NCBI GenBank assembly: GCA_002964805.2
Contig: PUDQ02000069.1
Coordinates: forward strand, 62,001 to 126,000
Length of the DNA stretch: 64,000 nt
Source: Trametes villosa
Taxonomy: Eukaryota; Basidiomycota; Agaricomycetes; Polyporales; Polyporaceae
Reading direction: 5' to 3'
The position numbers and the translations under genes were made by a program. Shown piece after piece: positions 1 to 11,046 of this stretch. The notes beneath the pieces were generated by a model, which saw only the letters and a program-made list of their open reading frames with translations, was not told the origin of the DNA and did no database searches. Each line of letters begins with the position of its first letter. Position 1 is the first letter of the stretch.

Positions 1-1
1 C

Positions 2-442
2 GCAGCACGCCTCAAGATGAGCGACGCCCTTGTCCTGCGTATCATGCGCGAGCTGGGGCTGGACACGTCCCTGCGGGTCGTCTACGAGGAACGGACCCCG
101 TACTTCGGCGTGCAATACATCATGTGCGACCGTATCCCCAAGCTCGATGGCATCGAGCTCGAGGACGACCTGTCCGACTACCTCCGGCGCATGGCTGGGG
201 GCGTATTACTCAACCCTGACCTCAAGAGGCAGCCGTGGTATGCGAATGCGTCGGATGGCGTTGCGCAGGTGCACTGGATCAGCTCCGGCCCCTGGCAGGT
301 CAACTCGGTCAAGACTACCTTCATGGCGCATGGGAACCAGGCCGAACTGGCTCACACGTACTGGAAGCTCAGTCTCCTCGTGCGCGTCGGTCCGGCAGGA
401 GCCAGGGGCGTCGTAGAAGCTGGCGCTTCCAGTGGGAAGTAG
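2..442 (+). CDS. 2-oxoglutarate/Fe(II) oxygenase paralog, 3' part
   Basis: This is the C-terminal part of a gene that begins left of the window; the frame is open from base 2 and ends with TAG at 440-442. About 146 residues are visible. They align along their whole length with the C-terminus of the complete gene at 727-2219: shared stretches include SDALVL, VVYEER, MCDRI, PWQVNSVKTTFM, GNQAE and VRVGPAG, with a short deletion after VYEER. The catalytic half (HxD...H) is outside the window, so function is inferred from the neighbour. A tandem duplicate in the same orientation, 284 bases upstream of its sister. An internal ATG at 17 could suggest a shorter ORF, but homology continues upstream of it, so the gene is read as 5'-truncated by the window. 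Confidence 0.7.
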   Translation, partial: AARLKMSDALVLRIMRELGLDTSLRVVYEERTPYFGVQYIMCDRIPKLDGIELEDDLSDYLRRMAGGVLLNPDLKRQPWYANASDGVAQVHWISSGPWQVNSVKTTFMAHGNQAELAHTYWKLSLLVRVGPAGARGVVEAGASSGK

Positions 443-726
443 CGGTACCCAGTGATGATGGGGCCCGTTACGAGCTCTTTTAGTGTCAGAACGTAGGAGC
501 AACTTTGTGATACGATTCACCTCCTGCCAACTTACGTCTTAGAAGACCGAGAGCATTCAAATATCAATAAGGGGCAGTACGTCAATCCTCTTCCGTTCCA
601 CATCACGTGCGATTTTTTCAAAGAGTGTGGGTAGCGTCAGACGAGTCAGAATGTGCACAAGCCCGATGATATAATGGAGGTGCTAGAAGATGACTTCGGC
701 GAGAGTATCAACGATCTCACCCTTCC

Positions 727-2219
727 ATGTCCGCGAGGACCTCCTCACAGTCAAAGCCTGACCCTCCCCCAGAGGAGCTCGCTCGGAAAGAGCAAATCAA
801 GCGGCTCTGCCGGGCAATCTTTCGCAAGCCACCCTACTGCCAGGGAACAATCCCCCTTTCCGCCGACGATTTCATCCTGTTCTATGGCAAAGATCTCAAC
901 GCACAGTGCGTGTCTGTGCTCCCTCCTATACCATGCCCATCTAGCTCATATGCTTTACTTTAGCCGGTTGAATCTCGCTGATGCGTCGCTGAAAAATCTC
1001 CAGCATCTCGCAGGGGCGTGCGACCCCGCTACGTTCGGCCTCGGGCATGAAAACGTCTACGATGAGACGTACCGCAAAGCGGCGAAGCTCGACGCGTCGG
1101 ACTTTACACTGAGATTCACCCCGGATACCTTGGGCCTCCTCGACGTTGTTCGGGCCGAGCTGCTCATCGAGGGACGCAAATTGAGGCAGCCCATCCGGGC
1201 AGAGTTGTACAAAATGAACGTATACGGTGAGTCTGTTCTGTCCCGACTCTCCCGTAGACCAGGAACGCTGAATATCATATGCAGGACCGGGAGCCTTCTT
1301 CAAGCCGCACGTTGATACTCCTCGGAGCGAGCTGATGTTCGGTTCACTCGTGATCGTGTTCCCGACGACACACGAGGGCGGGGCCCTCGTGCTGCGCGAA
1401 GATCAGCGGGCGGAGTCGGAGTGGGTGTTCGACTCTGCTGCTTTGCTCGCGGGAGCGCCACAGCGGTCGATCGCCTACGTCGCGTTCTACAGCGACGTAC
1501 AGCACGAGGTCATGCCTGTTCAGTCGGGATACCGAGTGGCGGTCACCTACAACCTGTACTACGCTCAAGAGGGAGATTCCGAGGGGGATACGCCACCTCA
1601 GCCCGTCCCGACCAACGAGGGCATGTTTCGAGAGACTCTACAGGGCCTGCTGGACGACCCGACGTTCCTTCCTGAAGGCGGCAACCTCTTGTTCCCTCTC
1701 CGTCATCAGTACCCTATCTCCACAACCCCGCAGAGCGACGAGAAAGCCCGACTGGCGCTGCAGGGCGTCGCGACGCGGCTCAAATTGAGCGACGCCCTCG
1801 TGCTGAAGATCGTGCGCGAGCTAGGACTGGACGCATCCATGAGCGTCGTCTACGAGGAGCGCAAGGAGTCCCCCGGGCTGGGACTCACCAGCTTGCGGTA
1901 CACGATGTGCGACCGGATCGTTCGGCTCGATGATATCGAGTTCGAAGAAGGCTACCTCGAGTACGCCGCTGGAGGCGTGGTGCTCTACCCCGACATCAAG
2001 CCTAGGCAGCCGTGGCCTCCGAGTATGCCTGGCCGCATTGCGTATGTGAACTGGACCAACGCGGATCCCTGGCAGGTCAATTCAGTCAAGACTACCTTCA
2101 TGGTATACGGCAACCAGGCTGAAATAGCTCACGCGTACTGGAAGTTCAGCCTGTTCGTGCGCGTGGGCCCAGCAGGAGAGAGGAGCGCTGCAGAAATCCG
2201 CGCTTCAAGTGGGAATTAG
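727..2219 (+). CDS. 2-oxoglutarate/Fe(II) prolyl-4-hydroxylase-like oxygenase
   Basis: Three exons, 727-905, 964-1226 and 1285-2219, give 458 residues; both introns are 58 nt with GTGCGT/GTGAGT donors and TAG/CAG acceptors. Crossing the second intron creates the FFKPHVDTPRS block that holds the HxD iron ligands. It is followed by HEGGALVL, then HEVMPV with the distal iron-binding His, and SGYRV with the Arg expected to bind 2-oxoglutarate. This spacing is typical of the fungal family annotated as Fe2OG dioxygenase or prolyl 4-hydroxylase alpha-like. The substrate is unknown; members are predicted soluble hydroxylases of protein or small-molecule targets. No signal peptide is seen. The start at 727 is the first ATG in frame with conserved sequence. 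All catalytic residues are present, so it is probably active. Confidence 0.85.
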
Positions 2220-2545
2220 CGGCGCCAACCGATGCTAGGGCGAAGGCCGAGGGAGTACGATTCATAGTACTTACTATGATAGCGTCGGAGCATAGGCATG
2301 TAGGAAGGGAGGTCTTGGGAGATTTACCCGGGTTCAAGGCTCCGTGTGCCGGGACTGGGGGTCGGTTTCGCGGTGGCGCAGACACCTGCAGTTCGCAGTC
2401 ATGCACACAGAGGTTAGACAGCTGGAACAAGGTGACTGGCACCCGTCGATTGAAGCGTACAAACTAGCATATCGTACAAGCGACACAGCGGCACCCTGCC
2501 TTCGTAACAGACGTTCATCACGGTCATAACGCGCCGACCCCGCGC
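2220..2545. other. convergent intergenic region
   Basis: 3' flanks of the oxygenase gene and of the convergent secreted-protein gene. No convincing coding or RNA feature seen. Confidence 0.5.
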
Positions 2546-3088
2546 TCACGGGAGCGCGTTGATCTGCTGCTGGAGCTGGCCGTACACGGTCGCGACCGCG
2601 GGGCAGCCGACGCCAGGCCCGTGCAGGTTCTGCAGCGTGCTGAGGAGCGTCGCGATGCGCGCCTGCTGCTCGGGCTTTGAGTTTCCCGTGGGGAAGGGCG
2701 CAGCGATCGGCGGGTTGTTGATCATGTGGCCTGCGTTCACGTTCGCGTTCAGGCTCTGAGGGGATTTGTGAGTAAGTGCGGGCGGAGAGGAAATAGCGAG
2801 AACAACGTACCGCAATGAACTGGTCGCGCGGGGGAGGGCACGCGCAGGGGATGAGGACACCGTTGACGCCACGGCAGTTACTGTAACCAAGATTTCCGTA
2901 AGTATGCAGGCACATATGTTCTGGACAGAGGGGGCTACTAACCCATGGCCGTCGTTGCCGGTACCAGCGACGACCCCGAAGTCAGGCACGAGCGCGGGGT
3001 TGACATCGCGAGCCTTAATAGTCGCGGGGGCGGCGTAGACCGAGGAGACGGCGGCGGCGGCAACGAGGAAGACGGTGGAGAACTTCAT
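2546..3088 (-). CDS. small secreted protein, basidiomycete-specific family
   Basis: Three exons on the minus strand, 2943-3088, 2811-2880 and 2546-2755, give 141 residues. The N-terminus is a clear signal peptide (MKFSTVFLVAAAAVSSVYA) followed by a likely processing site near KAR. The mature part has the signature of a widespread Agaricomycete secreted family: RDVNPALVPDFG, a Cys pair in NCRGVNGVLIPCACPP, NVNAGHMINNP, FPTGNS and LHGPGVGCPA. Removing both introns (GTTAGT...CAG, GTACGT...CAG) is needed to join these blocks, which supports the model. Four Cys residues in the mature chain probably form disulfides. The role is unknown; members are usually described as candidate extracellular or cell-surface proteins. 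Confidence 0.85.
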   Translation of the reverse strand: MKFSTVFLVAAAAVSSVYAAPATIKARDVNPALVPDFGVVAGTGNDGHGLVAPSVQNICACILTEILVTVTAVASTVSSSPARALPRATSSLRYVVLAISSPPALTHKSPQSLNANVNAGHMINNPPIAAPFPTGNSKPEQQARIATLLSTLQNLHGPGVGCPAVATVYGQLQQQINALP

Positions 3089-4198
3089 GATGATAGCGGG
3101 GAAGGGTGCGTGAGGGAGTGTGGTCGTGAAGGTGCGGGAGAATATGCTAGAGAGCGACGGGCAACAGAAAGGGGCGGGCGGAAGAAAGTGAAGTACGCGC
3201 TGCGTATGAAGAAGGTGAGAGACGTTCCAGCTGTCGAGTTGGTCGAGGTGTCCGCGCGAGGTTTATATACCCCAGCGCCCGGGTGCCCGCGCCCCGGTGG
3301 GCGGGAGTGTAGTGGTCGCAGCGCGTCCGCCGAGCAGGTGGCGTGGAATTGCCTCGGCCGCCCGAGGGTCCGCATCACTGCGCACTGCATGATGAGGAGG
3401 AAAGCTGTACGATTACACGCTGAAGCGGCATCAGCATCATGTTACGCATTGTTGGTCCACGCCATACGCACCGCATGAGGCCACTGTAGTATGTTTTGCG
3501 GTGCAGTGTAAACTTACACTTAGACTATCGCGGACTGGCATCGTCCACCGGTGACTAACATCCGAAGCAGGCAGGGCAGGGTCATAGTTGGGTGGTTATG
3601 CCGAGCACACAAGCATAGCCTGCTCCACTGCGCGTGCTATCAGCATCCCGTCCACGCCGAGATCTTCAGGGGTGTAAGGGGGCTGGCCAAAAAAGAATAG
3701 CCAGTCGGCTTGGACATCCTTGCGGCGCAGCTGAAAGATACAGTACTTGAGTACTCAGGATCATCACTGATGGCAGCCACGTACCTCCTTGCACAGTTGA
3801 TACCGTGATTGATACGCCTCTACTGACGTGCGTCATCATTTCTGTACATCGCACAGGGCAAGTACCTGTAGGTATACGGATTCCTGCTGGCAGCGGCAAG
3901 AGTGGACGAGAGGCGGAAGTAAGGTGGCCGCCGGCACAGCCTCGCGACACGCGTTTTACTGTGGATGAGATCTTTCTCGTTTCGTGACATTCCAAGAGGT
4001 TACAGCTGGTGAAGGCGAAGGGGGTGCGTTTCGTAGGAGAGGGATGGCCGTATATCTGTTAGTAAGGTGGCAGAGGGTGGGAAAAGCAAAGAGTTACAGC
4101 GCAGGCCACCATCTGCAGAGCCCGAAAATCGGAGAAGAAAAGAGACGCACGTATCGACGTGCTATAAAATCAAAGGCCGAACGGAACATCGCCCAAGC
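3089..4198. other. intergenic region with upstream promoter of the secreted-protein gene
   Basis: About 1.1 kb. The right-hand part is the 3' flank of the next minus-strand gene; the left part is the promoter of the secreted protein. Short ORFs here show no family signature. Confidence 0.5.
3262..3269 (-). promoter_or_regulatory. TATA box of secreted-protein gene
   Basis: TATATAAA read on the minus strand, about 175 bases upstream of the start codon at 3088, in a GC-rich setting. A plausible core promoter given the strand and distance. Confidence 0.5.
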
Positions 4199-5611
4199 TC
4201 AGATCCCAAAGCGCACGAGCTCGCAGTCGGGCAACCTCCCCCCATCGTCTGCGCGCTCGAAAATCTCTAGCCTGCCCGCGCGGCACAGCAGGCTTAGCCG
4301 CCCGCGCTGCCCGTGCGCACGCACCGCGCGCTGCACGGCCCCTAAGACGCGCACCAGCTGGTGGAGCGCCCTCTGCATCGTCGCATCGCGCTCATAGCGC
4401 TCCAACTCGGACGCCGCGCGGTCGTACTTGGCGACTTCTTTGAATACCCCGTTCTCGTGGACGGCGAGGTAGAAAAGCGGCGTCTGCGAGAGGAGGAGCT
4501 GGGTGTAGGTCTCGTGCCATTTGTGGGCGAGGCGGCCTTTGGGCGTGCGCGTGGCGATCTCGACGAGGGAGGATTGTGGGGTTTGGGCGCCGCCGTGAAT
4601 GACGGAGAGGCTGGTGTCGGAGTAATAGGAAGATTTAGGTGAGGTAGGACGGAATGGTGATGATGAGGACGAGAGAGACAGGTTCGCTAGCAGGTCTGAG
4701 GGATCTTCGTCGCTGCTGAGGCACGCATCCACCTCAAAGCGCATCACCAGGCGTAGCCCTTCGAGGTCCTGAAAACGAGTATCAGGATCAGCTCAGGCGA
4801 TGGTAGTGGGAATAACTTACATACTGCACGATGCGGTTGTGATATTTACTGGATTGACAGCCGGGTCTCGGGGTCGTAGCCGCCTCGTCGAAGTTGCTTC
4901 TACACCCGAACTTTGGCGGCTGAATGTACTGACACGTCCGTGTATCCCAGCGCTCCACTAGCACAGTCTTCTTCCCGCCCAGTTGCAGGTCCAGCCTGAA
5001 ATCCGGCACCCCGCGCGCGCCCTCTGGCGCTGTCCCGGGACGCTCCCTCGCGTCTGTTCGGAGATCGTTATCGTCTGGTGCAGTTGACGTGTTCCAGTTC
5101 GTGTTCCGGATCTGCGCTGCGTTGGCAGCCCGCGCCCAGCGCAGGAGCTTGCGCAGGCTGCTCCGGTCCAGGACGAAGTCGACCGCGCCCCAGTCCATGG
5201 TGGTATCGGCGTTTTCTTCCGCGATGACGTCGACGGCGCGAAAGAGCGGTACGAGCGTCGAGGAGGAGCCCATGTGGTATCCGTTAGGGTCGAAGACCTG
5301 CAGCCCCGAGTCGAAGGGCACGCGGAACGGAAGCGCACGGTCGCGCCACCTCGGCGGGGAGCCTGGCGCATATATCAGCTCTGATACTGGCGCGCGGATA
5401 TGGGGCGCGTGTGCGTACCGGGGACGAGGATAGTGGGCTGTGGTGCGTCGACCCAGTTATACGAGCCGAGGTACTTGAAGCTTTCGAGCTTGACTGGAGT
5501 GCTGCCGTCGACGTCCGCGTCAACCTCGATGGTCTGCAACGCAGCTGAGGCGAGCCCTTCAGCAACGTCGGCGTCGGGCAGGAGGTCAGGCTCCGTGTTG
5601 GACGTCGACAT
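4199..5611 (-). CDS. conserved basidiomycete protein ('GGPP synthetase'-labelled family)
   Basis: Exons 5419-5611, 4821-5362 and 4199-4768 on the minus strand give 434 residues. Conserved blocks are YLGSYNWVDAPQPTILVPG, PFDSGLQVFDPNGY, LFRAVDVIAEE, FRLDLQL, PKFGCRSNFDEA and LVMRFEVDACL, in that order. Intron 1 interrupts the Gly codon after ILVPG and intron 2 falls between IVQY and DLEGLRL; both joins restore conserved sequence. Basidiomycete genomes carry one or more copies, often auto-labelled geranylgeranyl pyrophosphate synthetase. I see no DDxxD prenyl-synthase motif, so that name should not be trusted. The function is unknown. The N-terminal 30 residues are acidic and variable. Confidence 0.8.
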
Positions 5612-6110
5612 GGTGTTCGTGTGCAGCCGCGGGACGGGAAGGTCTGGAGAGCGGCGCGGGCGAGGGTCGTGGTCATGGCGGCGGAGAGAAGATTTGGTGA
5701 GCATCTGTCCGCACGGGGGAGGGGTGCGGGTTGCTGCAGGTGCGGCAGATGCAGCAACGTTTTATGTACTGTACTGCGTCGCGCTGTGCTGTGATAGAGT
5801 CCGCTGCAGCTGAGCGGAAGAAGAGAGGTTGCTGCAGTACGATGGTAGCTGCGGCAGCGGGACCTATGACGAGCCAACTGAGTGAGACCATGTCACTTGA
5901 GAGATGAGTGTGGACGAACCTCTCAATCTCTGAGAGAACGCTGCCGCAGCGGCCCAGCATGCTACGGGAGGTCAGCGAGAGATACCAGGAACACTGACCG
6001 AAGTTCTGAAGTGTGCTGCAGCCAGGTATTCATCAGGTCTTCGACCCCAGTCTAGCATACCCAAGCAACCGATACACGAATACACGATATTACACGTCTT
6101 CTCCCTTATT
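5612..6110. other. intergenic region
   Basis: Promoter side of the 434-residue gene and 3' flank of TRP4. Nothing further recognised. Confidence 0.5.
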
Positions 6111-8368
6111 TCATGCCTGGGTCTTGCCTGCCGCAGCCAGTCCAGCGTCCCGGAACTGCTCCAGCGCATTCCACGCCTTGCCAGACGTGATGCTCTCCCG
6201 TGCCTTCGCAACCCCATCCCTCAAATCATCCGCGATGCCCGCCACAACCAGTAACGCCGCGGCGTTCAGCAGCACGAACTCCAGCACCGGCGTCAAGCCC
6301 TCGGGAATATCGCTCCCGCTCCGCAGTAGCGCCTTGAAGGTCTCCGCGTTCTCCGCCGGCGAGCCGCCCGCCACCGCAGAGAGCGGGTGCGCGCGAAGCC
6401 CGAAGTCGCGCGGGTGCACTACGCGTTCGGACACGACGCCGTCACGCAGCTCCCAGACGTGCGTGTCGCCCGCGCAGGAGATCTCGTCGAGGTCCTCCGC
6501 GCCGCAGACCACGAAGGCGCGCTGCACGCCGCCCTCCTCGAGCGAGTGCGCGAAGGTGGCACCGAGCTCGCGCTCGGCGACGCCGAGGACCATGCCGCGC
6601 GGGCGTGCCGGGTTGATCAGTGGACCGAGGACGTTGAACATCGTGCGGTGGCTGTGTGTCTCGTCAGCGACAAGGTGTATACACGCGCATGATGTACTCA
6701 CGGGAGCGCTTTGCGGAAGGGCGCGATCATAGCGAGCGTGGGGTGATATTGCGGCGCCATGATGAAAGTAAAGGGGACGCGAGCGATGGGGAGCGGGGTG
6801 TCGACGGAGGGGGGCGTGAAATAGCAGCCGAGCGACTGGAGGAGGTCTGCGGACCCTGAGGAGGATGTCGAAGCGCGACTGCCGTGCTGTGTTTCTGGTC
6901 AGTACATGGCGTCACGATTGTTGTGCCAATGGACCGCTGGAGTTTTAAAAGTAGTGTACAGGGCAGAACTATTTTGCGTCGCGTCCATAGCGCTTATATC
7001 AGACGAAGGAAACAGGCCAGTGCTGGTAACAACACTCCAAAGGCCTGCGTCTAATCCTGGAACTATCCTGGTGCGTACCAGCAGTGAGGTGTGTACAGGT
7101 AGACGCGAGGTCGCCTCGCAGGGACGACGCCAACAACGAAAAACGCCCGTCTCGACCCTTCCGCGAAAGCAACCGTGAGCAGAGTGCTCGCTATGCACAC
7201 CTCGACGACAATTTAACCCTATTGAAGCACCCTTACGATGAGGTTTCACGAGTTTATAGGCCAGTAAGCTCCCAGGGTGCTTACATGCTGCCAGGTTCTG
7301 CCAGGGCCCTCGCTCGGCAGAATGGCAAATGCCGCCTGGCAATTGCCCGCCCAAGATTCCGGTCCGTTGGATCAGGTGTTCGGCGGAACATGACCTCTAG
7401 AATATACGGAGGTTCTCGGGCTGCTCGGTCATCAACAGGTGAACGAGATGGGTCACGCTCCCTATGCGCGCAGAGTGCTGCTCGCTTCTCGCTTGGGCTG
7501 CTCGACACCGATGTTGATGACGTGCGCGTGATATGCGCATCTACTCGCTATAAATGCCCTGGCTGCCCTGGCCCTGGCCCAGGTACCTCATATAGGGCTC
7601 CAGGGTCATGGAAAGCTGAGCCCGCATTCAAGCGATAGGACGCTCTCCCCGCGGCAGAATGACAGCGTTTCGCCACGAACACTGCTTGGGAGGCGGCTCG
7701 CCTCGATAATCAATTGCAGCGCTCAGTGTCTGCATCAGAGAATACACCAGCGTCTTGCCTCGCAGATGTATGCGCCATCCGCAGACAGCTGTGTGGCAGC
7801 ATCGGCCTCATTTCTGGCCATCTAAGCAAAACAAGCCATCGCGGTACCCGAATATCTGGAAGCTGAAGCAAAGACGAACTAAGAGGCTGTTTGCCAGCCT
7901 CCGCGCCTCTGCTTCAGGACACAGACGCTCCGAACTTCATATTGCGCGGACCAGATCGTCTGATCGACCCCAAACATGATCGTAAACACATACCTTGACT
8001 ACTCGCGCGCCCGCGCCGGCAGCCACGATCGCGGCGGTCGTGCTCACGTTGAACGTGTTATGCCCATCTCCGCCGGTGCCCACGATATCGACCACGAAGT
8101 CCTCCTCGACGCCCTCGACCGCGGCCTTCAATGCACGCTTGCGCAGCACGTTCGCCGCGGCGGCGAGGTACTCCGGGCGGCGCTCGAGGCGTTCGATGTG
8201 GAGCGCGGTGAGGAAGGAGCCAATTTGCACGGGTTGGACGACGTCAGGTGTGAAGATGCACTCGAGGGATGTGGTGAGGTCGGCGGCGGAGAAGTACTCG
8301 GGTGTCTTGACGAGCTTGCCGAGGAGGGCCTTGAAGGTCTCCTGGGATACGGCCGGGGCGGAGGACAT
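6111..8368 (-). CDS. TRP4: anthranilate phosphoribosyltransferase
   Basis: Exons 7994-8368, 6702-6886 and 6111-6651 on the minus strand give 366 residues, normal for the family. The enzyme transfers the phosphoribosyl group of PRPP to anthranilate, the second step of tryptophan synthesis, in the cytosol. Diagnostic motifs are GTGGDGHNTFNVST (PRPP/Mg binding), the KHGSRASTSSSGSADLLQ block formed exactly across intron 1, FTFIMAPQYHP, and HRTMFNVLGPLINP formed across intron 2. Fungi carry this as a free-standing protein rather than a trpGD fusion, as seen here. Intron 2 is an ordinary 50 nt intron; intron 1 is 1,107 nt (6887-7993), very long for this genome. All active-site motifs are intact. 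Confidence 0.95.
6887..7993 (-). other. unusually long intron 1 of TRP4
   Basis: Bounded by donor GTATGT and acceptor ACACAG, with a branch-like CTGAC close to the acceptor. At 1,107 nt it is about twenty times longer than typical introns in this window. The largest ORF inside (plus strand, about 184 codons from 7084) shows no recognisable family. I see no clear target-site duplication or terminal repeats, so it may be an old decayed insertion or an unrecognised nested feature. Confidence 0.7.
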
Positions 8369-9019
8369 GGTTGTGAGAGAGGAAGGACGAGTGGGAATGA
8401 CTCGCGCTGCGATGAGCGTAGCTTGTCCGAGCTCATCGCCCTTTTTCTATTCTATCCTCCAGGCAAAGTCTCCGGCCGATGGAAGTGAGATGGTTGGCTA
8501 CGCTCCGGTCTCATCGTCGGAACAGCGTGAACTCTGCAATATCGATAGAGATGGGTGGTGGATGGGAGCCAAGACGTGCTTTATTAAGTAGCCGAGAGGG
8601 CAAGCGTGCGTCCGAGCTGCGCAGTCTCTGCGGGCGCTCCTCCACCGCTCCTCCGCCGATCCTCCTTCGTCTTCCGAGAGTCTCAATAGGATACTCAGGA
8701 TGGATAGTAGCCTGCTACATGACGATACGAACATTCCGTGCGCGCTGAGACCTATGCCACAGCCAGGGGGTCGCTCGGCGTGGGCGGGATGGGGAGCAGA
8801 CGGGCGCCGGCGGTGCATGACGAGTGGTGGGAAACGAGGGCCGTGGTTGCGACGTCCGGAAACAGGAACAAACACACGCTCTTTACTCCACTCCACCATC
8901 TCCCTCCTCCCTCTCGTCCTCCCCGTCGCCCCCTCCTCGCCACACACGGCGCCCTTCCTTAGCTTCTCCTAATCCCACACGCCGCTCCCGCCCTCGAGCC
9001 AGCCAACATCGCACCCGCC
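8369..9019. other. divergent promoter region between TRP4 and ROT1
   Basis: 650 bases shared by two divergent genes. CT-rich tracts precede the ROT1 start at about 8890-8990, common before fungal transcription starts. No coding feature seen. Confidence 0.5.
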
Positions 9020-10027
9020 ATGTTCGTCTACAGCCTCCTCGCACTCGCCCTCGCGGCCGCCCCCGCCGCGGCCATCGACTACACCGCCGCGCACAACGTG
9101 ACCCCCATCACCGGCACCTGGAGTTCGGGCTCGAAGGCAGTCCTCACTGGAGTACGTCGCGCGTCGTCTGCTGCGCAGCATAGACCTGGTCTCACCTTGG
9201 GCGCTAGGAATTCGCAAACCCTGCCAACCTCTCCTTTAACTACCCCAAGAACACCGGCGTGTCGTATGCCTTGTGAGTCTGCAGGTTGTGCGACACGAAC
9301 TCAGCTCTGAAGCTCGTACAGCTCCGACGATGGGTACTATGAGCTCGCTCGTTACCGGTTCAACGGCAACGGTGAGTTTTCCTATGTCATGAACCAGATC
9401 CCTGCGCCCTTCCAGCTGGAACATGTGGTCCCAGCTCTGTTGCGAAGATAACAAATTCTGTCCTGTATACGACACCTCAGACGAGGTGATGAGTTTCATG
9501 AAGTTCAAGTGACATTGAGCGACTCTCGGAGGCGCAGGGACTGGGCATTCACTCCCCCAGGCACGCGTACTAAACACATCCACGCAGGCTCAAACCCAGC
9601 ATGCATCACCGGCGTCCTGAACTGGCACCACGGGACGTTCCAGCTCGTCGACAATGGCTCGATCGTGCTCACGCCCTTCGGCGACGGCTACCAGCAGATC
9701 CAGGACCCGTGCGCGGCCGAGTCGAACTTCATCGAGGACTACAACAAGACGGAGCTGCTCAGCCAGTGGCAGATCTTCCAGGACCCCGTCGACGGCCCGA
9801 AGCTGCACCTCTTCGGCGCGGACGGCACGCCCGTCGCGCCGCTGTACCAAGTGTACTCGACCGCGAACATGCTGCCGACGGAGAAGCTGCGGAACGTGTC
9901 GAGCGTGCTCGACGCGTCGACGCTCATCGCGCTCAACAACGCGGGCGCGCGGAGCTGGACGCCCGCGAGCGCGGTGTCCGCCGTCGCGGGCGTCTTCGCG
10001 CTCGGCGTCGCCTCGCTCGTACTCTAG
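9020..10027 (+). CDS. ROT1: ROT1 family ER chaperone
   Basis: Exons 9020-9151, 9208-9272, 9322-9371 and 9588-10027 give 228 residues. ROT1 is an ER membrane protein that helps fold glycoproteins and is needed for normal beta-1,6-glucan and cell-wall assembly in yeast. The N-terminal 18 residues are a signal peptide ending in AAPAAA, followed by the family opening IDYTAAHNVTPITGTWSSGS. Further family blocks are FANPANLSFNYPKNTGV, SDDGYYELARYRFNGNG, CITGVLNWHHGTF, GDGYQQIQDPC and LHLFGADGTPVAPLY. N-glycosylation sites (NVT, NLS, NKT, NVS) fit a luminal domain. The last 20 residues are hydrophobic and form the C-terminal membrane anchor. All four joins are in phase. Confidence 0.95.
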
Positions 10028-11046
10028 ATTTTCCGGACACGATATCTATCCCTCTTGCACACATTTCACGTCCCCCCGCCCGTCCGCGCTTCGACTAGCT
10101 CTGCCGCTACACTGCACTCCCCTTCTACGTACGTACGTATGCACCGGCCTCCGCTCGCACTCCCGCGACGCACGGCGCGATGCGCACGCTTGACAAAGAC
10201 ACTTGATCGCCCCCGGTCGTACCTACGATACCGATACCCCCTGTACGCGCGTCGTGTCCACCCTTGCATACATACGTTCCGGCAGCGGGCTTCATGACCA
10301 ACACACGTGCGCTGTAATCTACGCCGATACACCGCCGCCGCATCGTGTCTGTGCTGGTGTTGGTGACGGGACTCTGACGGTGGCGGGTCTGCTTGTTGGA
10401 GGTTGCGCAGCGTGCTCAGTGCTGCTGCGGTGACGGTGACGCACGAAAATAGGACACCCTGCAGGCTGCATGTGCTTGGTTTGTCCAAGAAAAGAGTGTT
10501 ACGGCGCGGAGGCGGGACATGTGAGTCGTGCACATGCTCCGAAACTATCTTCGCGAGTCGCGGACTCCGTGCGCGGCTCGGCGTACGTGGTGGTTGCGAG
10601 GGCCGTGCGTTCATCAGGGCGAGAGGTCGCCGAGCTGCTCGACTCGGAGTTCTGTCGACATTGGCAGTGTCAATCTGTCTGGCTGGGCGAGGCGCGCTGA
10701 GCAGAAGATCGACGTCAACTCGAGCGCAGCGCCGAGTGATGAAAGTTGAGCGGTGAGCAAAACTGCGGGTCGGACGCGCGCGGCAGCTGTGCGGCTGTTG
10801 CTTGCGTTCAATGGCCAGGAGGGTACAGGATGGGCCTGAACTAGTAATACTTGTCACGGGTAAGACTTTGTTTCGATTATACGTTTGGTACACACAGATC
10901 TGCAGAATTCCGACCCTCCATTGTACAGCACGATTTCCAAGATATTCCTACAAACACACCGCTATGATATGCGGCTCCAGGTGATCACCGCGACCACAGG
11001 CGCAGAACCCGCCCGTGCTCGCAGCGAACCCGCAGGAAGAGGGAGC
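10028..11046. other. intergenic region
   Basis: About 1 kb between ROT1 and a convergent minus-strand gene. A long minus-strand ORF (10066-10893) lacks an identifiable domain and is Arg/Ser-rich, typical of antisense reading through GC-rich DNA; not called. Confidence 0.5.

Noticed and set aside
3666..3995. 109-codon minus-strand ORF in the 3089-4198 gap
   Set aside because: No start context, no conserved motif and no splice partners; treated as chance.
4199..5611. Assigning geranylgeranyl diphosphate synthase function
   Set aside because: No DDxxD motifs or prenyl-synthase layout; the name is a propagated label in this family.
7084..7638. 184-codon ORF inside TRP4 intron 1
   Set aside because: No recognisable domain, composition like random translation, and no supported promoter; kept only as part of the intron finding.
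10066..10893. 275-codon minus-strand ORF
   Set aside because: Arg/Ser/Thr-rich, without conserved motifs, splice logic or neighbours of the same family; typical antisense reading of GC-rich DNA.
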